A DNA stretch of 64,000 nucleotides, from positions 31,134 to 95,133 of the forward strand of contig NZ_RHNO01000008.1 of NCBI RefSeq assembly GCF_003946265.1, given 5' to 3'. The position numbers and the translations under genes are program-made. This document shows positions 30,845 through 40,672 of this stretch, one piece after another. This stretch comes from Levilactobacillus yonginensis. GTDB lineage: Bacteria > Bacillota > Bacilli > Lactobacillales > Lactobacillaceae. Position 1 is the first letter of the stretch. Every line of letters starts with the position of its first letter. The notes below the pieces were generated by a model, which saw only the letters and a list, made by a program, of their open reading frames with translations, did no database searches and was not told the DNA's origin.

Positions 30845-33800
30845 TTAGTCTTGTGTGTTCGGTTGACTTTCATTTTTTGGTGCGGCTGGCGTAGCTTTAG
30901 CGTCATCAGTCTGAGCAGCGGCTTTGCGTTGTTCTTCCTGTTGTTGCGCGTACTTGCTTAAGGCATCGACGTTCACAACATCATCGTCATCGTCATCCAT
31001 ATCACGGAGTTCGATTTCTTCGTTGTTCCCGTTTAAGACCTTCATATCCAGACCTAAGGATTGTAATTCCTTAACTAAAACCCGGAAGGATTCAGGCACA
31101 CCTGGTTTTGGAATTGGGTCGCCCTTAACAATGGCTTCGTAGGTCTTAACCCGTCCAACCACGTCATCAGACTTGTACGTTAAGATTTCTTGTAACGTAT
31201 AAGCGGCACCGTAAGCTTCCAAAGCCCAGACTTCCATTTCACCAAACCGTTGGCCACCAAATTGCGCTTTACCACCAAGTGGTTGTTGCGTAACCAGTGA
31301 GTAAGGTCCGATAGAACGGGCGTGCATCTTGTCATCGACCATGTGGGCCAATTTCAGGTAGTTCATGACACCGACGGCAACCCGCTTATCGAACGGTTCA
31401 CCAGTCCGACCATCGTATAAGACAGTCTTAGCATCAGCAGCCATCCCAGCTTCCTTAACAACGTCCGCGATATCAGTATCTTGGGCACCATCAAAGACAG
31501 GCGTAGCAACGTGAATACCTAATTTACGAGCAGCCATCCCTAAATGCAATTCGAGCACTTGCCCGATGTTCATCCGGGAAGGCACACCCATTGGACTCAA
31601 CATAATGTCGATTGGGGTACCATCTGGCATGTATGGCATGTCCTCTTCAGGGATAACAACGGACACAGTCCCTTTGTTACCATGACGACCGGACATCTTG
31701 TCACCAACTTGGATCTTCCGCTTTTGCGCGATGTAGACCCGAACCATCATGTTCACACCTGGAGAAAGTTCATCACCGTTTTCACGCGTGAAGATCTTAA
31801 CATCCTGGATGATCCCGCCACCACCATGTGGAACCTTCAGAGAAGTATCCCGTACTTCACGGGCCTTTTCACCAAAGATAGCATGGAGTAAACGTTCTTC
31901 AGCTGATAATTCAGTAACACCCTTAGGCGTAACCTTACCAACTAAGATGTCACCGTCTTGAACTTCGGCACCAATCCGGATAATTCCGTCTTCGTCCAAG
32001 TTCTTCAGGGCATCTTCCCCAACGTTAGGGATTTCACGAGTCATTTCCTCAGGTCCAAGCTTCGTGTCACGTGCTTCTGATTCGTATTCTTCAATATGAA
32101 TCGACGTGTAAACGTCATCGCGAACCAATCGTTCATTGATCCCGATGGCATCTTCGAAGTTGTACCCTTGCCAAGTCATGAAGGCAACTAATGGGTTTTG
32201 CCCTAAGGCTAATTCACCATTTTCCATTGAAGGACCATCAGCCAAGACTTCGTCGTTGTCGACGTGGTCGCCAACCTTAACGATTGGACGTTGGTTGTAG
32301 TTCTTACCACCGTTAGAACGGCGGAACTTCATTAACTTGTAAGTGTCAAGCGCATCGTCGGCACGACGAACACGAATTTCACGTGCATCGACGTATTCAA
32401 CAGTTCCTTCGTGTTGACTAATTAAAGCAACCCCGGAGTCATGCGCAGCTTTATATTCAATACCAGTCCCAACCAGTGGTGCATGAGGGTCAAGCAATGG
32501 CACAGCTTGCCGTTGCATGTTGGCACCCATCAAGGCACGGTTGGAGTCATCGTTTTCCAAGAAAGGAATACATGCAGTGGCCACGGCAACAACTTGCTTA
32601 GGCGAAACGTCCATGTAGTCAATCTTGTCGGCAGAAGTTTCGATGTTGTTATCTTCGTCACGGGCCATGATGGTCTCCGTAGCGAATGAACCGTCATCGT
32701 TTAACGGCGTGTTGGCTTGTGCCACAACGTAGTTATCTTCTTCATCGGCAGTCAGGTAATCGATCTTATCGGTAACCTTATGCGTATCCCATGAAACACG
32801 ACGATATGGTGTTTCGATGAACCCATATCTGTTAACCCGGGCATAACTGGAAAGACTGTTGATCAAACCAATGTTAGGACCTTCAGGCGTTTCAATTGGG
32901 CACATCCGACCGTAGTGGGTGTAGTGAACATCCCGGACTTCATATCCGGCACGGTCACGCGTTAAACCACCAGGTCCAAGGGCAGACAGACGACGCTTAT
33001 GAGTTAATTCACCCAATGGGTTAGTCTGGTCCATGAATTGAGAAAGTTGTGAAGAACCGAAGAATTCCTTAATGGAAGCAACCACTGGCCGAATGTTGAT
33101 CAGTTGTTGTGGCGTTACCGTCGCAGCATCCTGAATTGACATCCGTTCACGTACAACCCGTTCCATCCGAGATAACCCGATCCGGAATTGGTTTTGCAGG
33201 AGTTCACCCACGGAACGAATCCGCCGGTTACCCAAGTGGTCAATATCATCGGTGTTCCCAATCCCAATTTGTAGGTCAAAGAAGTAGTTCATGGAAGCAA
33301 TGATATCAGCTGGACGAATGTGCTTCAGCTTGATATCGATGTTACCATTCCCAATAACGGGCACTTCTTGTTCTGGGTCATCTGGTGATTCCACCTTGAT
33401 GATTTGTAATTTAAGTGGTTCAGTGACAACGGCTTCGTCTGAAGGTTGGAAAGTTACCATCTTGAAATCGTCTTGATCCAAGTATGGTGCCAAGGTCTTC
33501 ATAACGTCCTTGTCAACGACCGTTCCCTTTTGCGCGATGATTTCACCGGTATCAGGGTCAGCCAACGTTTCAGCCAAGGTCAGGCCCAGTAAACGGGTCT
33601 TTAAGCTCAGCTTCTTGTTGGTCTTGTAACGACCAACGGGAGCCATGTCGTAACGCTTAGGGTCAAAGAACCGTGCAGTCAGCAAGCTCCGTGAAGAGTC
33701 AGCCGTCTTAGGTTCACCTGGACGTAGGCGTTCGTAGATGTCCTTTAAGGACTCTTCGACACGGGAATCGTCGGTGTTCTTGTGAATATCCTTTTCCAAC

Positions 33801-34468
33801 GTCTGCATTAAGCTTTCGTTGTCACCTAAGATATCCAAGATTTCATCGTCGGAACCGAAACCTAATGCCCGAACTAATTCGGTCATTGGAATCTTCCGTG
33901 TCCGGTCAATCCGAACGTAAGAAACGTTTTTAGCGTCGGTTTCAAATTCGAGCCAAGCACCCCGGTTAGGGATTACAGTAGCACCGAAGACGGTCCGACC
34001 GTTTTTATCAGTATCTTCATTGAAGTAAACTCCTGGTGAGCGGACTAATTGGGAAACAATAACCCGTTCTGCCCCGTTGATAATGAAGGTCCCTTGGGCC
34101 GTCATCAGAGGGAAGTCACCAAAGAAGACATCCTGCGACTTAATTTCACCCGTTTCGTGGTTGGTTAAGCGTAAAGTAACGTGTAATGGTGCCGAAAAGT
34201 TGGCATCGTGTTCCCGCGCTTCATCCACGGTATATTTGGGTTCCAGTAATTGATAATCAACAAACTCTAACGAAAGGTTTCCTTGAAAATCTTCGATTGG
34301 CATGATGTCGTCGAACATATCGCGTAAACCTTCGTCGAGGAACCAGTTGTAGGAATTGGTTTGAATTTCAATCAAGTTAGGTAAATCAAGAACTTCCTTG
34401 ATTCGCGAATAGCTACGGCGCGTACGGTGTTTCCCGTATTTCACTAAGTGTCCTGCCAAGTTGTTCAC
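30845..34468 (-). CDS. rpoB: DNA-directed RNA polymerase subunit beta
   Basis: 1207 residues. The rifampicin region ([33 protein letters not shown]) is wild-type. The C-terminus has an acidic stretch (MDDDDDDV) and a Gln/Ala-rich tail common in lactobacilli. The start is uncertain: GTG at 34468 ([12 protein letters not shown]) touches the GGAGAGGTG site, while TTG at 34459 has a better spacing. Confidence 0.97.
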   Translation of the reverse strand: MNNLAGHLVKYGKHRTRRSYSRIKEVLDLPNLIEIQTNSYNWFLDEGLRDMFDDIMPIEDFQGNLSLEFVDYQLLEPKYTVDEAREHDANFSAPLHVTLRLTNHETGEIKSQDVFFGDFPLMTAQGTFIINGAERVIVSQLVRSPGVYFNEDTDKNGRTVFGATVIPNRGAWLEFETDAKNVSYVRIDRTRKIPMTELVRALGFGSDDEILDILGDNESLMQTLEKDIHKNTDDSRVEESLKDIYERLRPGEPKTADSSRSLLTARFFDPKRYDMAPVGRYKTNKKLSLKTRLLGLTLAETLADPDTGEIIAQKGTVVDKDVMKTLAPYLDQDDFKMVTFQPSDEAVVTEPLKLQIIKVESPDDPEQEVPVIGNGNIDIKLKHIRPADIIASMNYFFDLQIGIGNTDDIDHLGNRRIRSVGELLQNQFRIGLSRMERVVRERMSIQDAATVTPQQLINIRPVVASIKEFFGSSQLSQFMDQTNPLGELTHKRRLSALGPGGLTRDRAGYEVRDVHYTHYGRMCPIETPEGPNIGLINSLSSYARVNRYGFIETPYRRVSWDTHKVTDKIDYLTADEEDNYVVAQANTPLNDDGSFATETIMARDEDNNIETSADKIDYMDVSPKQVVAVATACIPFLENDDSNRALMGANMQRQAVPLLDPHAPLVGTGIEYKAAHDSGVALISQHEGTVEYVDAREIRVRRADDALDTYKLMKFRRSNGGKNYNQRPIVKVGDHVDNDEVLADGPSMENGELALGQNPLVAFMTWQGYNFEDAIGINERLVRDDVYTSIHIEEYESEARDTKLGPEEMTREIPNVGEDALKNLDEDGIIRIGAEVQDGDILVGKVTPKGVTELSAEERLLHAIFGEKAREVRDTSLKVPHGGGGIIQDVKIFTRENGDELSPGVNMMVRVYIAQKRKIQVGDKMSGRHGNKGTVSVVIPEEDMPYMPDGTPIDIMLSPMGVPSRMNIGQVLELHLGMAARKLGIHVATPVFDGAQDTDIADVVKEAGMAADAKTVLYDGRTGEPFDKRVAVGVMNYLKLAHMVDDKMHARSIGPYSLVTQQPLGGKAQFGGQRFGEMEVWALEAYGAAYTLQEILTYKSDDVVGRVKTYEAIVKGDPIPKPGVPESFRVLVKELQSLGLDMKVLNGNNEEIELRDMDDDDDDVVNVDALSKYAQQQEEQRKAAAQTDDAKATPAAPKNESQPNTQD

Positions 34469-34539
34469 CTCTCCTATTTATTCTGTAAACTGGCCAAACC
34501 GGAATATTACATTTTGATTACAAATGCGTTTTTCTCCGG

Positions 34540-34600
34540 TTTTTTGGCAAAAAAAATCCAAAAACAAACCCAAAGTTTGCTTTTGGCTTCTTATAACGGA
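34540..34600 (-). terminator. Terminator-like hairpin inside the rpoB leader
   Basis: Minus strand stem CCAAAAGCAAAC/GTTTGTTTTTGG (34558-34586) followed at once by ATTTTTTTT. It lies between the rpoB promoter and the rpoB start, so transcription must pass it. CCGG segments on both sides (34534-34537 and about 34612-34615) could support an alternative fold. Confidence 0.6.
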
Positions 34601-34658
34601 CGCTACCGGACAATATATCGGCGCATCCAATTTCAGTTCACAGTTGCATACAAATGAT

Positions 34659-34687
34659 ATAGTACTAAATTTACTGTCCAATGTCAA
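34659..34687 (-). promoter_or_regulatory. rpoB-rpoC promoter
   Basis: TTGACA (34682-34687), 17 bp spacer, TACTAT (34659-34664) on the minus strand. The -35 box lies 10 bp after the tetR stop. Confidence 0.88.
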
Positions 34688-34697
34688 TATGGACGAC

Positions 34698-35303
34698 TCA
34701 CTTTTTGACGGCAACGCCAAATAGAATCAGTCGAATCAGGGCAACGGTCTGCTCATGCTGTGAAGCGTCGGCCGGCCCCACGTGGTGAAACGAATTAAAT
34801 AAGGGACTCAGACTAGTTAAATAGAACGATGCCGCGTCTTTAGCCGACAGGTGTGGCTGTAGGTTGATAACGCCTAAACTAAAGAACCGTTCCAATGGTG
34901 CTAAATAGTCCTGCATGAAAATCATGCCCAACTGACGTTGATTTTCTGGCTTCAAATAGTGGAAACTACTGTGGATCACAGTAAAGACGTCACGCGGATG
35001 AACCTCCGTCAGGACCTCTGTAATAGTGGCTAACGATTCAACTGGGTCAGGAGACGTCTCCGCAGCTAATTGATCGTTAGCCTGGTTAAGGCCCGTTTGA
35101 ACTTCCTGCCCCACACTTTTAATGACCTCAAGGAAAATAACTTCCTTATCACTGAAATGATGGTAAAGTGCTGGTTGCGTAATGCCAACCTCATGGGCAA
35201 TATCCCGTGTTGAAGTGGCAGAATATCCTTGAGATAAGAATTGGCCACGTGCAGCTTTTAAAATGGCCGCATGCGTGTGCGTTAGTTGCTCCTCTCTCTT
35301 CAT
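34698..35303 (-). CDS. TetR family transcriptional regulator
   Basis: 201-residue regulator. N-terminal helix-turn-helix: AARGQFLSQGYSATSTRDIAHEVGITQPALYHHFSDKEVIF, a textbook TetR domain; the C-terminal ligand domain is not recognisable. ATG at 35303 is chosen for AAGGA eight bases before; ATG at 35312 is possible. An extended -10 TGGTACACT lies at 35337-35345. No target gene is adjacent on the same strand: it sits between clpC and rpoB. Confidence 0.88.
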   Translation of the reverse strand: MKREEQLTHTHAAILKAARGQFLSQGYSATSTRDIAHEVGITQPALYHHFSDKEVIFLEVIKSVGQEVQTGLNQANDQLAAETSPDPVESLATITEVLTEVHPRDVFTVIHSSFHYLKPENQRQLGMIFMQDYLAPLERFFSLGVINLQPHLSAKDAASFYLTSLSPLFNSFHHVGPADASQHEQTVALIRLILFGVAVKK

Positions 35304-35360
35304 GACCCCCATCCTTTCCTGTTCTCTTATGCTGTCAGTGTACCACAATTCGCTTATCAC

Positions 35361-35606
35361 CAGCTAGGCCAAGTGTCAGTCCCTTGTGGTAAATGACGGC
35401 CTGTAACTTTAGGGCGTCTGCTCTCAGTAAATCCCTAATGACAATGCGTTTAAAAACTAGTCAATTGTTTCATTATATTAGAAGTCCTTGATTCAACTGA
35501 ACATCTCCCCTTTAAGTTGATTCAGCACTCCGCTAATCATCTGAGCAGTCGAGTCATTACACAATTCCCTTTTAAAAGTATTGCCAATGTAGGCATTTTA
35601 CCCCAC
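35361..35606. other. Intergenic region upstream of the TetR gene
   Basis: About 245 bp between the clpC terminator and the tetR promoter. I see no gene, RNA or repeat. Confidence 0.5.
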
Positions 35607-35642
35607 AAAAAATGGGCGACACCCGCAGGCATCCCCCATTCT
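35605..35642 (-). terminator. Terminator after clpC
   Basis: Minus strand AATGGGGGATGCC-TGC-GGGTGTCGCCCATT followed by TTTTT. Confidence 0.8.
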
Positions 35643-35655
35643 CATGTAATCTTAA

Positions 35656-38154
35656 TTAGTGATTTGCTACGGCATCGGGCTTAGCCTTTTCCGTTGCAGT
35701 CTTGACGTTAATGGTAATTTCACCACGAGTTGCCCCGACGGTGACTTGGTCGCCAGTCTTAACTTCACCATTTAGTAGAGATTCACTCAACTTGTCTTCG
35801 ACCTGTGTCTGCAGTGCCCGACGAATTGGCCGTGCCCCGTACTCAGGATCGAACCCAGCCTTAGCAACCACATCAATGGCTGCTGGCGTGATCTTCAGCT
35901 TAATGTTTTGATCAGCAACCCGGTCAACAATGTGCTTGGCCATGAGCTTCACAATTTCGTGTAATTCTGGACGTTGTAACGAGTGGAAGATAACTGTTTC
36001 ATCGATTCGGTTTAAGAATTCTGGCCGGAAGGATTGCTTCAGCGTTTCCTTAATGGTTGAAGCCATCGCACTGTAATTGTTGGCCATGTCTTCTTTACCA
36101 AACCCAACGGTCTTTTCATCACGTAACTTAGTCGCTCCTAAGTTAGACGTCATGATAAGAATCGTGTTCCGGAAGTCGACCTTACGACCCTTGGAGTCGG
36201 TCAGGTAACCATCATCCAACACCTGCAATAAAATGTTGAAGACATCCGGATGGGCTTTTTCCACTTCATCAAACAGAACAACGGAGTATGGCTTTTGCCG
36301 AACTTTTTCGGTCAACTGCCCACCTTCATCGTAGCCGACGTAGCCTGGAGCTGACCCAATCAAACGACTGGTTGAGTACTTCTCCATGTATTCACTCATG
36401 TCGACCCGAATCATGTTGTTTTCAGAACCAAACATAGCTTCAGCCAACGCCTTAGCTAATTCAGTCTTCCCAACACCAGTTGGTCCCAGGAACATGAACG
36501 ACCCAATTGGCCGGTTCGGATCTTTCAACCCGGAACGGGCCCGCCGAATTGCTCGAGAAACCGCTGAAACGGCTTCCTTTTGACCAATGACCCGTTGGTG
36601 TAAAATCTTTTCCAAGTTGACTAAGCGATCAGCATCAGTCTGCTTCAGCTGCGTAACGGGAACACCAGTCCACTCAGCAACCACGTCAGCGATATCTTCA
36701 CCGGTCACGTTCAGCGTGTAATGGCGGTCGTCTTCTTTCTTAGAAGCAGCTTCCTTAGCTTCACGGGCTTGAATCTTCTCACGTAGCTTCATTTCTTCCG
36801 TCCGTAAGTTGGCTGCTCGTTCGAAGTCTTGGCTTTCAATCGCCTTTTCCTTTTCGTCAGCTAAATCCTTGATTTCTTGGTTCTGCTTTGAAGCAGCAGT
36901 TGGCTTGTCCATCTGGTCGATGCGGACCTTGGCAGAAGCCTCATCCATCAAGTCAATGGCCTTATCAGGTAAGAACCGGTCGCTGATGTAACGGCTAGAC
37001 AACTTAACAGCTTGTTCTACCGCTTCATCAGTGATGTTAACGTGATGGTGATCTTCGTAACGGGACCGTAAGCCTTTCAAGATCTGTAAGGCTTCTGGTG
37101 CGGTTGGTTCATTGACTTGAACTGTCGCAAACCGGCGTTCCAGTGCGGCATCGGATTCAATGTACTTTTGGTACTCATCCAACGTCGTTGCCCCAATGGT
37201 TTGGAGTTCGCCTCGAGCTAATGCAGGCTTCAAGATGTTGGAGGCATCAATCGCCCCTTCAGCACCACCGGCGCCAATCAACGTGTGTAATTCATCAATA
37301 AAGAGAATAACTTGGCCATCGTTGTAAATTTCTTCGATAACCTTCTTCAGCCGGTCTTCAAATTCGCCACGATACTTAGTGCCGGCAACTAATGAGCCCA
37401 TATCAAGCATCATCAATCGTTTGTTCTGCATATCTTCCGGCACATCACCAGCGACAATCCGTTGGGCTAAGCCTTCCGCAATCGCCGTTTTACCAACACC
37501 AGGTTCCCCAATTAAAACAGGGTTGTTCTTGGTCCGGCGGCTGAGAATCTGAATAACCCGTTTGACTTCCTTGTCGCGGCCCACTGTAGGGTCCATACGG
37601 CCTTCTTTAGCTGAGTCGGTTAAATTACGCGCCAAGGAGTCCAACGTTGGTGTACCACCTTGTGGAGCCCCTCTACGCGCACGGGCTTCGCTCCGCCGCT
37701 TAGGCGTATCAGAAATACCCAGCTTACGTAGAACGACCTTCCGGGCATCGGCGAGTTCAACATTTAAGTTCTTTAAGATTCGGGATGATAAGATGGTTTC
37801 ATCGCTCAAGAGTGCCAATAGGAGATGTTCCGTCCCAATCTTGGTCGCACCCAAACGTTTGGCCTCATCACCAGCCAGGGCAAGCATTGCTTTGGCCTTT
37901 GGTGAATATGGTAAGTAACTGTCCTTATCCATGTTAGCCAGCGTGCCATAACCCGTGAACCGTTCAATTTCTTCTCTGACGTCATCGTCAGTCACTGAAA
38001 ATTGTTGCAAGACTTTGTTCGCGATTCCGTTCTTCTCAATCGTGAGGGCAAGCAGTAAATGTTCCGTCCCCACCGCTTGATGCTTAAAATACTTGGCTTG
38101 TTCCTGTGCTAAGACTAAGACGCTTTTAGCACTCGGTGTAAATAGGTTGTCCAT
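35656..38154 (-). CDS. clpC: ATP-dependent Clp protease ATP-binding subunit ClpC
   Basis: AAA+ unfoldase that feeds ClpP. 832 residues: two N-terminal Clp repeats (about 1-145), first ATPase with GEPGVGKTA, a UVR-type middle domain (residues ~420-460, [20 protein letters not shown]), and second ATPase with GPTGVGKTE. The C-terminal P-loop partner motif (ClpP binding) lies in the second domain. Second gene of the ctsR-clpC operon; mcsA/mcsB are not present between them. Confidence 0.97.
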   Translation of the reverse strand: MDNLFTPSAKSVLVLAQEQAKYFKHQAVGTEHLLLALTIEKNGIANKVLQQFSVTDDDVREEIERFTGYGTLANMDKDSYLPYSPKAKAMLALAGDEAKRLGATKIGTEHLLLALLSDETILSSRILKNLNVELADARKVVLRKLGISDTPKRRSEARARRGAPQGGTPTLDSLARNLTDSAKEGRMDPTVGRDKEVKRVIQILSRRTKNNPVLIGEPGVGKTAIAEGLAQRIVAGDVPEDMQNKRLMMLDMGSLVAGTKYRGEFEDRLKKVIEEIYNDGQVILFIDELHTLIGAGGAEGAIDASNILKPALARGELQTIGATTLDEYQKYIESDAALERRFATVQVNEPTAPEALQILKGLRSRYEDHHHVNITDEAVEQAVKLSSRYISDRFLPDKAIDLMDEASAKVRIDQMDKPTAASKQNQEIKDLADEKEKAIESQDFERAANLRTEEMKLREKIQAREAKEAASKKEDDRHYTLNVTGEDIADVVAEWTGVPVTQLKQTDADRLVNLEKILHQRVIGQKEAVSAVSRAIRRARSGLKDPNRPIGSFMFLGPTGVGKTELAKALAEAMFGSENNMIRVDMSEYMEKYSTSRLIGSAPGYVGYDEGGQLTEKVRQKPYSVVLFDEVEKAHPDVFNILLQVLDDGYLTDSKGRKVDFRNTILIMTSNLGATKLRDEKTVGFGKEDMANNYSAMASTIKETLKQSFRPEFLNRIDETVIFHSLQRPELHEIVKLMAKHIVDRVADQNIKLKITPAAIDVVAKAGFDPEYGARPIRRALQTQVEDKLSESLLNGEVKTGDQVTVGATRGEITINVKTATEKAKPDAVANH

Positions 38155-38171
38155 TGCAACTCCTCACTTTC

Positions 38172-38639
38172 TTAGCTCTCATAGCGCAAATGATTCAAAA
38201 TCGAAATCAGAATCTGGGCCCGCACGCGTTGATCCAACTCGCGGTCTCCGGTACTGACGGCATCCTTATCGATGGCTGCCAGAATAATATTCGTTTCCCG
38301 CCGGTTGATTGCGCCGGCCTCAAACAGGCTACGAACGACCGCTAACCCATCGTGACGGGTGATGTGATCGCCAACTGCGGACACCAACGAATCGATGAAG
38401 TCTAAATTATCTAGTAATTTAACCTTTTCGATTCGAATATAACCACCGCCACCACGCTTACTTTGAACGACATAGCCGTCCTGAATTGTAAAACGGGTCT
38501 TAATCACGTAGTTGATCTGTGACGGAACAACGTTGAACTGATCAGCGATTTCTGCTCTGCGGATCTCTACCTGCTGGGACTCAGCCAAAATCTGCTTAAG
38601 GTAAGACTCAATAATATCTGAAATATTTTGATTCTCCAT
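38172..38639 (-). CDS. ctsR: Transcriptional repressor CtsR
   Basis: Class III heat-shock repressor, 155 residues, with the N-terminal winged helix NISDIIESYLKQIL and the glycine-rich thermosensor wing KRGGGGYIRIEK. It controls its own operon through the box upstream. 17 bp before clpC. Confidence 0.97.
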   Translation of the reverse strand: MENQNISDIIESYLKQILAESQQVEIRRAEIADQFNVVPSQINYVIKTRFTIQDGYVVQSKRGGGGYIRIEKVKLLDNLDFIDSLVSAVGDHITRHDGLAVVRSLFEAGAINRRETNIILAAIDKDAVSTGDRELDQRVRAQILISILNHLRYES

Positions 38640-38665
38640 TATCGTCCCCCCTTCAGTGCAGTCGT

Positions 38666-38682
38666 CTTGACTAATGTTGACT
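38666..38682 (-). promoter_or_regulatory. CtsR operator
   Basis: Minus strand AGTCAAC-ATT-AGTCAAG: a directly repeated heptad with 3-bp spacing, one base per half from the consensus GGTCAAA. It lies at the transcription start, just after the -10 box. Confidence 0.85.
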
Positions 38683-38685
38683 AAT

Positions 38686-38713
38686 ATTATACGAACTTTC
38701 AGATAAATTGCAA
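38686..38713 (-). promoter_or_regulatory. ctsR-clpC promoter
   Basis: TTGCAA (38708-38713), 16 bp, TATAAT (38686-38691), sigma-A type. The CtsR box starts 4 bp downstream, so bound CtsR would block polymerase. Confidence 0.85.
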
Positions 38714-38760
38714 CGGATTAGACCGTCCTTTCTGAATAAGTCCTGGTAAACTATCATACC

Positions 38761-38812
38761 AAAAAGACAGCCGACTTCCAAACGATTAGTAAGGAAGGCG
38801 ACTGCCTACGGT
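38761..38812 (-). terminator. Terminator of the tRNA operon
   Basis: Minus strand GCAGTCGCCTTCC...GGAAGTCGGCTGTC followed by TTTTT, directly after the last tRNA. Confidence 0.88.
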
Positions 38813-38840
38813 TTAATTTAAGTTCATCGGGATAAAAAAA

Positions 38841-38914
38841 TCGGGAAGACAAGATTTGAACTTGCGACCCCCACGTCCCGAACGTGGTGCTCTACCAAGC
38901 TGAGCTACTTCCCG
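38841..38914 (-). tRNA. tRNA-Pro (anticodon CGG)
   Basis: Full cloverleaf; acceptor CGGGAAG/CTTCCCG, anticodon loop TTCGGGA. The CCA end is not encoded. Last tRNA of the operon; its body is very similar to the neighbouring tRNA-Pro, apparently by duplication. Confidence 0.96.
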
Positions 38915-38943
38915 AAATAGCCCGCTGACAATGAGTCAGTAAA

Positions 38944-39017
38944 TCGGGAAGACAGGATTCGAACCTGCGACCCCCTGGTCCCAAACCAGGTGCTCTACCA
39001 AGCTGAGCTACTTCCCG
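38944..39017 (-). tRNA. tRNA-Pro (anticodon TGG)
   Basis: Same acceptor stem as the CGG copy; anticodon loop TTTGGGA on a CCTGG stem; GTTCGAATC T-arm. CCA not encoded. Confidence 0.97.
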
Positions 39018-39055
39018 AAAAAAATGCTTATGGGGTTATTCATAAGCGACAAAAA

Positions 39056-39129
39056 TGCACCCAGTAGGAGTCGAACCTACAACCTTCTGATTCGTAGTCA
39101 GACACTCTATCCAGTTGCGCTATGGGTGC
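39056..39129 (-). tRNA. tRNA-Arg (anticodon ACG)
   Basis: Acceptor GCACCCA/TGGGTGC, anticodon loop CTACGAA, so inosine at position 34 is expected through TadA. Confidence 0.97.
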
Positions 39130-39149
39130 ATAATTATTATTAAATTAAA

Positions 39150-39235
39150 TGCCGAGGACCGGGATCGAACCGGTACGGTCATCACTGACCGCAGGATTTT
39201 AAGTCCTGTGCGTCTGCCAATTCCGCCACCCCGGC
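39150..39235 (-). tRNA. tRNA-Leu (anticodon TAA)
   Basis: 86 nt class II tRNA with a long variable arm (CGGTCAGTGATGACCG); anticodon loop CTTAAAA. Confidence 0.97.
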
Positions 39236-39246
39236 AAAAGGGCAAA

Positions 39247-39318
39247 AGCGGAAGACGGGATTCGAACCCGCGACCCCCACCATGGCAAGGTGATGTTCTA
39301 CCACTGAACTACTTCCGC
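39247..39318 (-). tRNA. tRNA-Gly (anticodon GCC)
   Basis: Acceptor GCGGAAG/CTTCCGC, anticodon loop TTGCCAT, T-arm GGTTCGAATCC. Confidence 0.97.
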
Positions 39319-39343
39319 AAATTGGCTATTAAATTTGGTGCCA

Positions 39344-39416
39344 TGCCGACTAGAGGATTCGAACCTCCGACCTCCTCATTACTAGTGAGATGCTCTGCCA
39401 ACTGAGCTAAGTCGGC
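39344..39416 (-). tRNA. tRNA-Thr (anticodon AGT)
   Basis: Acceptor GCCGACT/AGTCGGC, anticodon stem TCTCA/TGAGG with loop CTAGTAA. An A at position 34 would need deamination to inosine or be read as such. Confidence 0.94.
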
Positions 39417-39453
39417 AAAATATATGGTGAATATATTTTGCAATATTCGGTTA

Positions 39454-39535
39454 TGCAGGTGAAGGGACTCGAACCCCCACGTCATAAGACACTAGAACCT
39501 AAATCTAGCGCGTCTGCCAGTTCCGCCACACCTGC
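39454..39535 (-). tRNA. tRNA-Leu (anticodon TAG)
   Basis: 82 nt class II tRNA; anticodon stem CTAGA/TCTAG with loop TTTAGGT; variable arm TGTCTTATGACG. Confidence 0.96.
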
Positions 39536-39574
39536 AATGGTTGACGAACTAACGCCAGGGACGATGGGTCCCAA

Positions 39575-39647
39575 TGGAGGATACAGGGCTCGAACCTGTG
39601 ACCCTCTGCTTGTAAGGCAGACGCTCTCCCAACTGAGCTAATCCTCC
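39575..39647 (-). tRNA. tRNA-Val (anticodon TAC)
   Basis: First tRNA of the operon; acceptor GGAGGAT/ATCCTCC, anticodon loop CTTACAA. Confidence 0.97.
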
Positions 39648-39695
39648 ATAATGTCTTAAGCGAACGTTGATACGCTCGTTCGAAACAACTATTAT

Positions 39696-39724
39696 AATTT
39701 ACCATGCCAGCGATAAGTTGTCAA
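39696..39724 (-). promoter_or_regulatory. tRNA operon promoter
   Basis: TTGACA (39719-39724), 17 bp, TAAATT (39696-39701) preceded by TGG, about 50 bp before tRNA-Val. The order is Val-Leu-Thr-Gly-Leu-Arg-Pro-Pro, with no rRNA genes upstream. Confidence 0.85.
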
Positions 39725-40360
39725 CCAGATTTTTGAAATATTTTGAATAAATATTCGCGAACTGAATAACTACTCTCGTAACAACAAATAATATTGTATC
39801 CTACCCACGAAAAAAAAGCTACCCCCTTTTTACATTTTTTTGAAAAAAGTTTGCCTAAAGCATAGAAATCCTCTGTAATAGGCGGTTCTCAACCGAAAAA
39901 AGTCTCGCTGCAAGACTGACTGACCGCCATTAACAGCCCTAATCCTTAACTTTAGACGCGTCTCTTTATGATTCGCCCCAACCTGTCAGCTCACCTGTTG
40001 AACTGCTCCCCATCCCCGATGAAGGAATGAATTTTTCTCACGCAACTGCATAGTTATCAATAATCTGTTACTCAGGCTTTGAATTAGCCCAATGTTTAAA
40101 TGTTTACTTGTACGGTTGGTCAATGACCGCAGTGGGAGTCGTTTTATGTCGCTCACCACGTTAGGTTGAGCCACTGACCTACGCTGACGATACAACCATG
40201 TTTTCACTTCCATGGACAATCTCTCGCCTTTCCGCAAAACATGGGTGACAAAATTTCACCGGTTTTCGTTAGTAAGAGTATCCAGCCACACTGTCAGCCT
40301 AAATATTGTCTACTAATCTGCTACTCACTCGCAAGATACACGGTTCGCACCAACTCCACT
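39725..40360. other. Gene-poor spacer between tRNA operon promoter and structured element 1
   Basis: About 640 bp with A/T-rich stretches near 39810-39850. GGCGGT (39881-39886) can pair with ACCGCC (39923-39928). The 83-codon minus-strand frame at 39986-40237 lacks conserved text and a good ribosome binding site; I do not call it a gene. Confidence 0.5.
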
Positions 40361-40532
40361 CCAAGTGGTCAGACACGAAGCCCGTGAAAGTCCTGTTAGT
40401 CCGAGCGGTATTCTCGGGCATACAGGACTAGGCCGACCTTTAAGACTTGTGGGTTTCAAGGCTTAAAGGCGAGGACCAAGACCACTCTTTGGCTTGGTCC
40501 GGGCCTCACGGGCGCAGTATCTGACCACTTGG
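40361..40532 (+). ncRNA. Structured element 1 of a six-member family
   Basis: 172 nt. Closing helix CCAAGTGGTCAGA/TCTGACCACTTGG (40361-40373 with 40520-40532), inner helix GCCCGTGA/TCACGGGC (40380-40387 with 40506-40513), then three arms: AGTCCTGT/ACAGGACT, CCTTTAAG/CTTAAAGG and GGACCAAG/CTTGGTCC. The last two arms carry the family motif AAG-AC...GG-CTT. Same architecture, with other sequences in the stems, as the copy at 49754-49930. No T-run follows, and no promoter is obvious. Orientation is set by the shared motifs. Function unknown. Confidence 0.65.
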
Positions 40533-40672
40533 GCGGCGGGCGGCGCCATCACATTGATAAACAGCCGGCCTTAACTGCCCATATAAGCTCCCGTACACAA
40601 AAACGAGGCCAATGACCCACAAAGTGGTCATCAGCCCCGTCATCGGACTTATATTAGTTAATACTGGATCAG

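Noticed and set aside
39115..39705. Several 66-96 codon frames across the tRNA cluster
   Set aside because: All are translations of tRNA genes or their complements.
39986..40237. 83-codon minus-strand open frame between the tRNAs and serS
   Set aside because: No convincing ribosome binding site, odd composition and no recognisable motif; the region is better described as non-coding.
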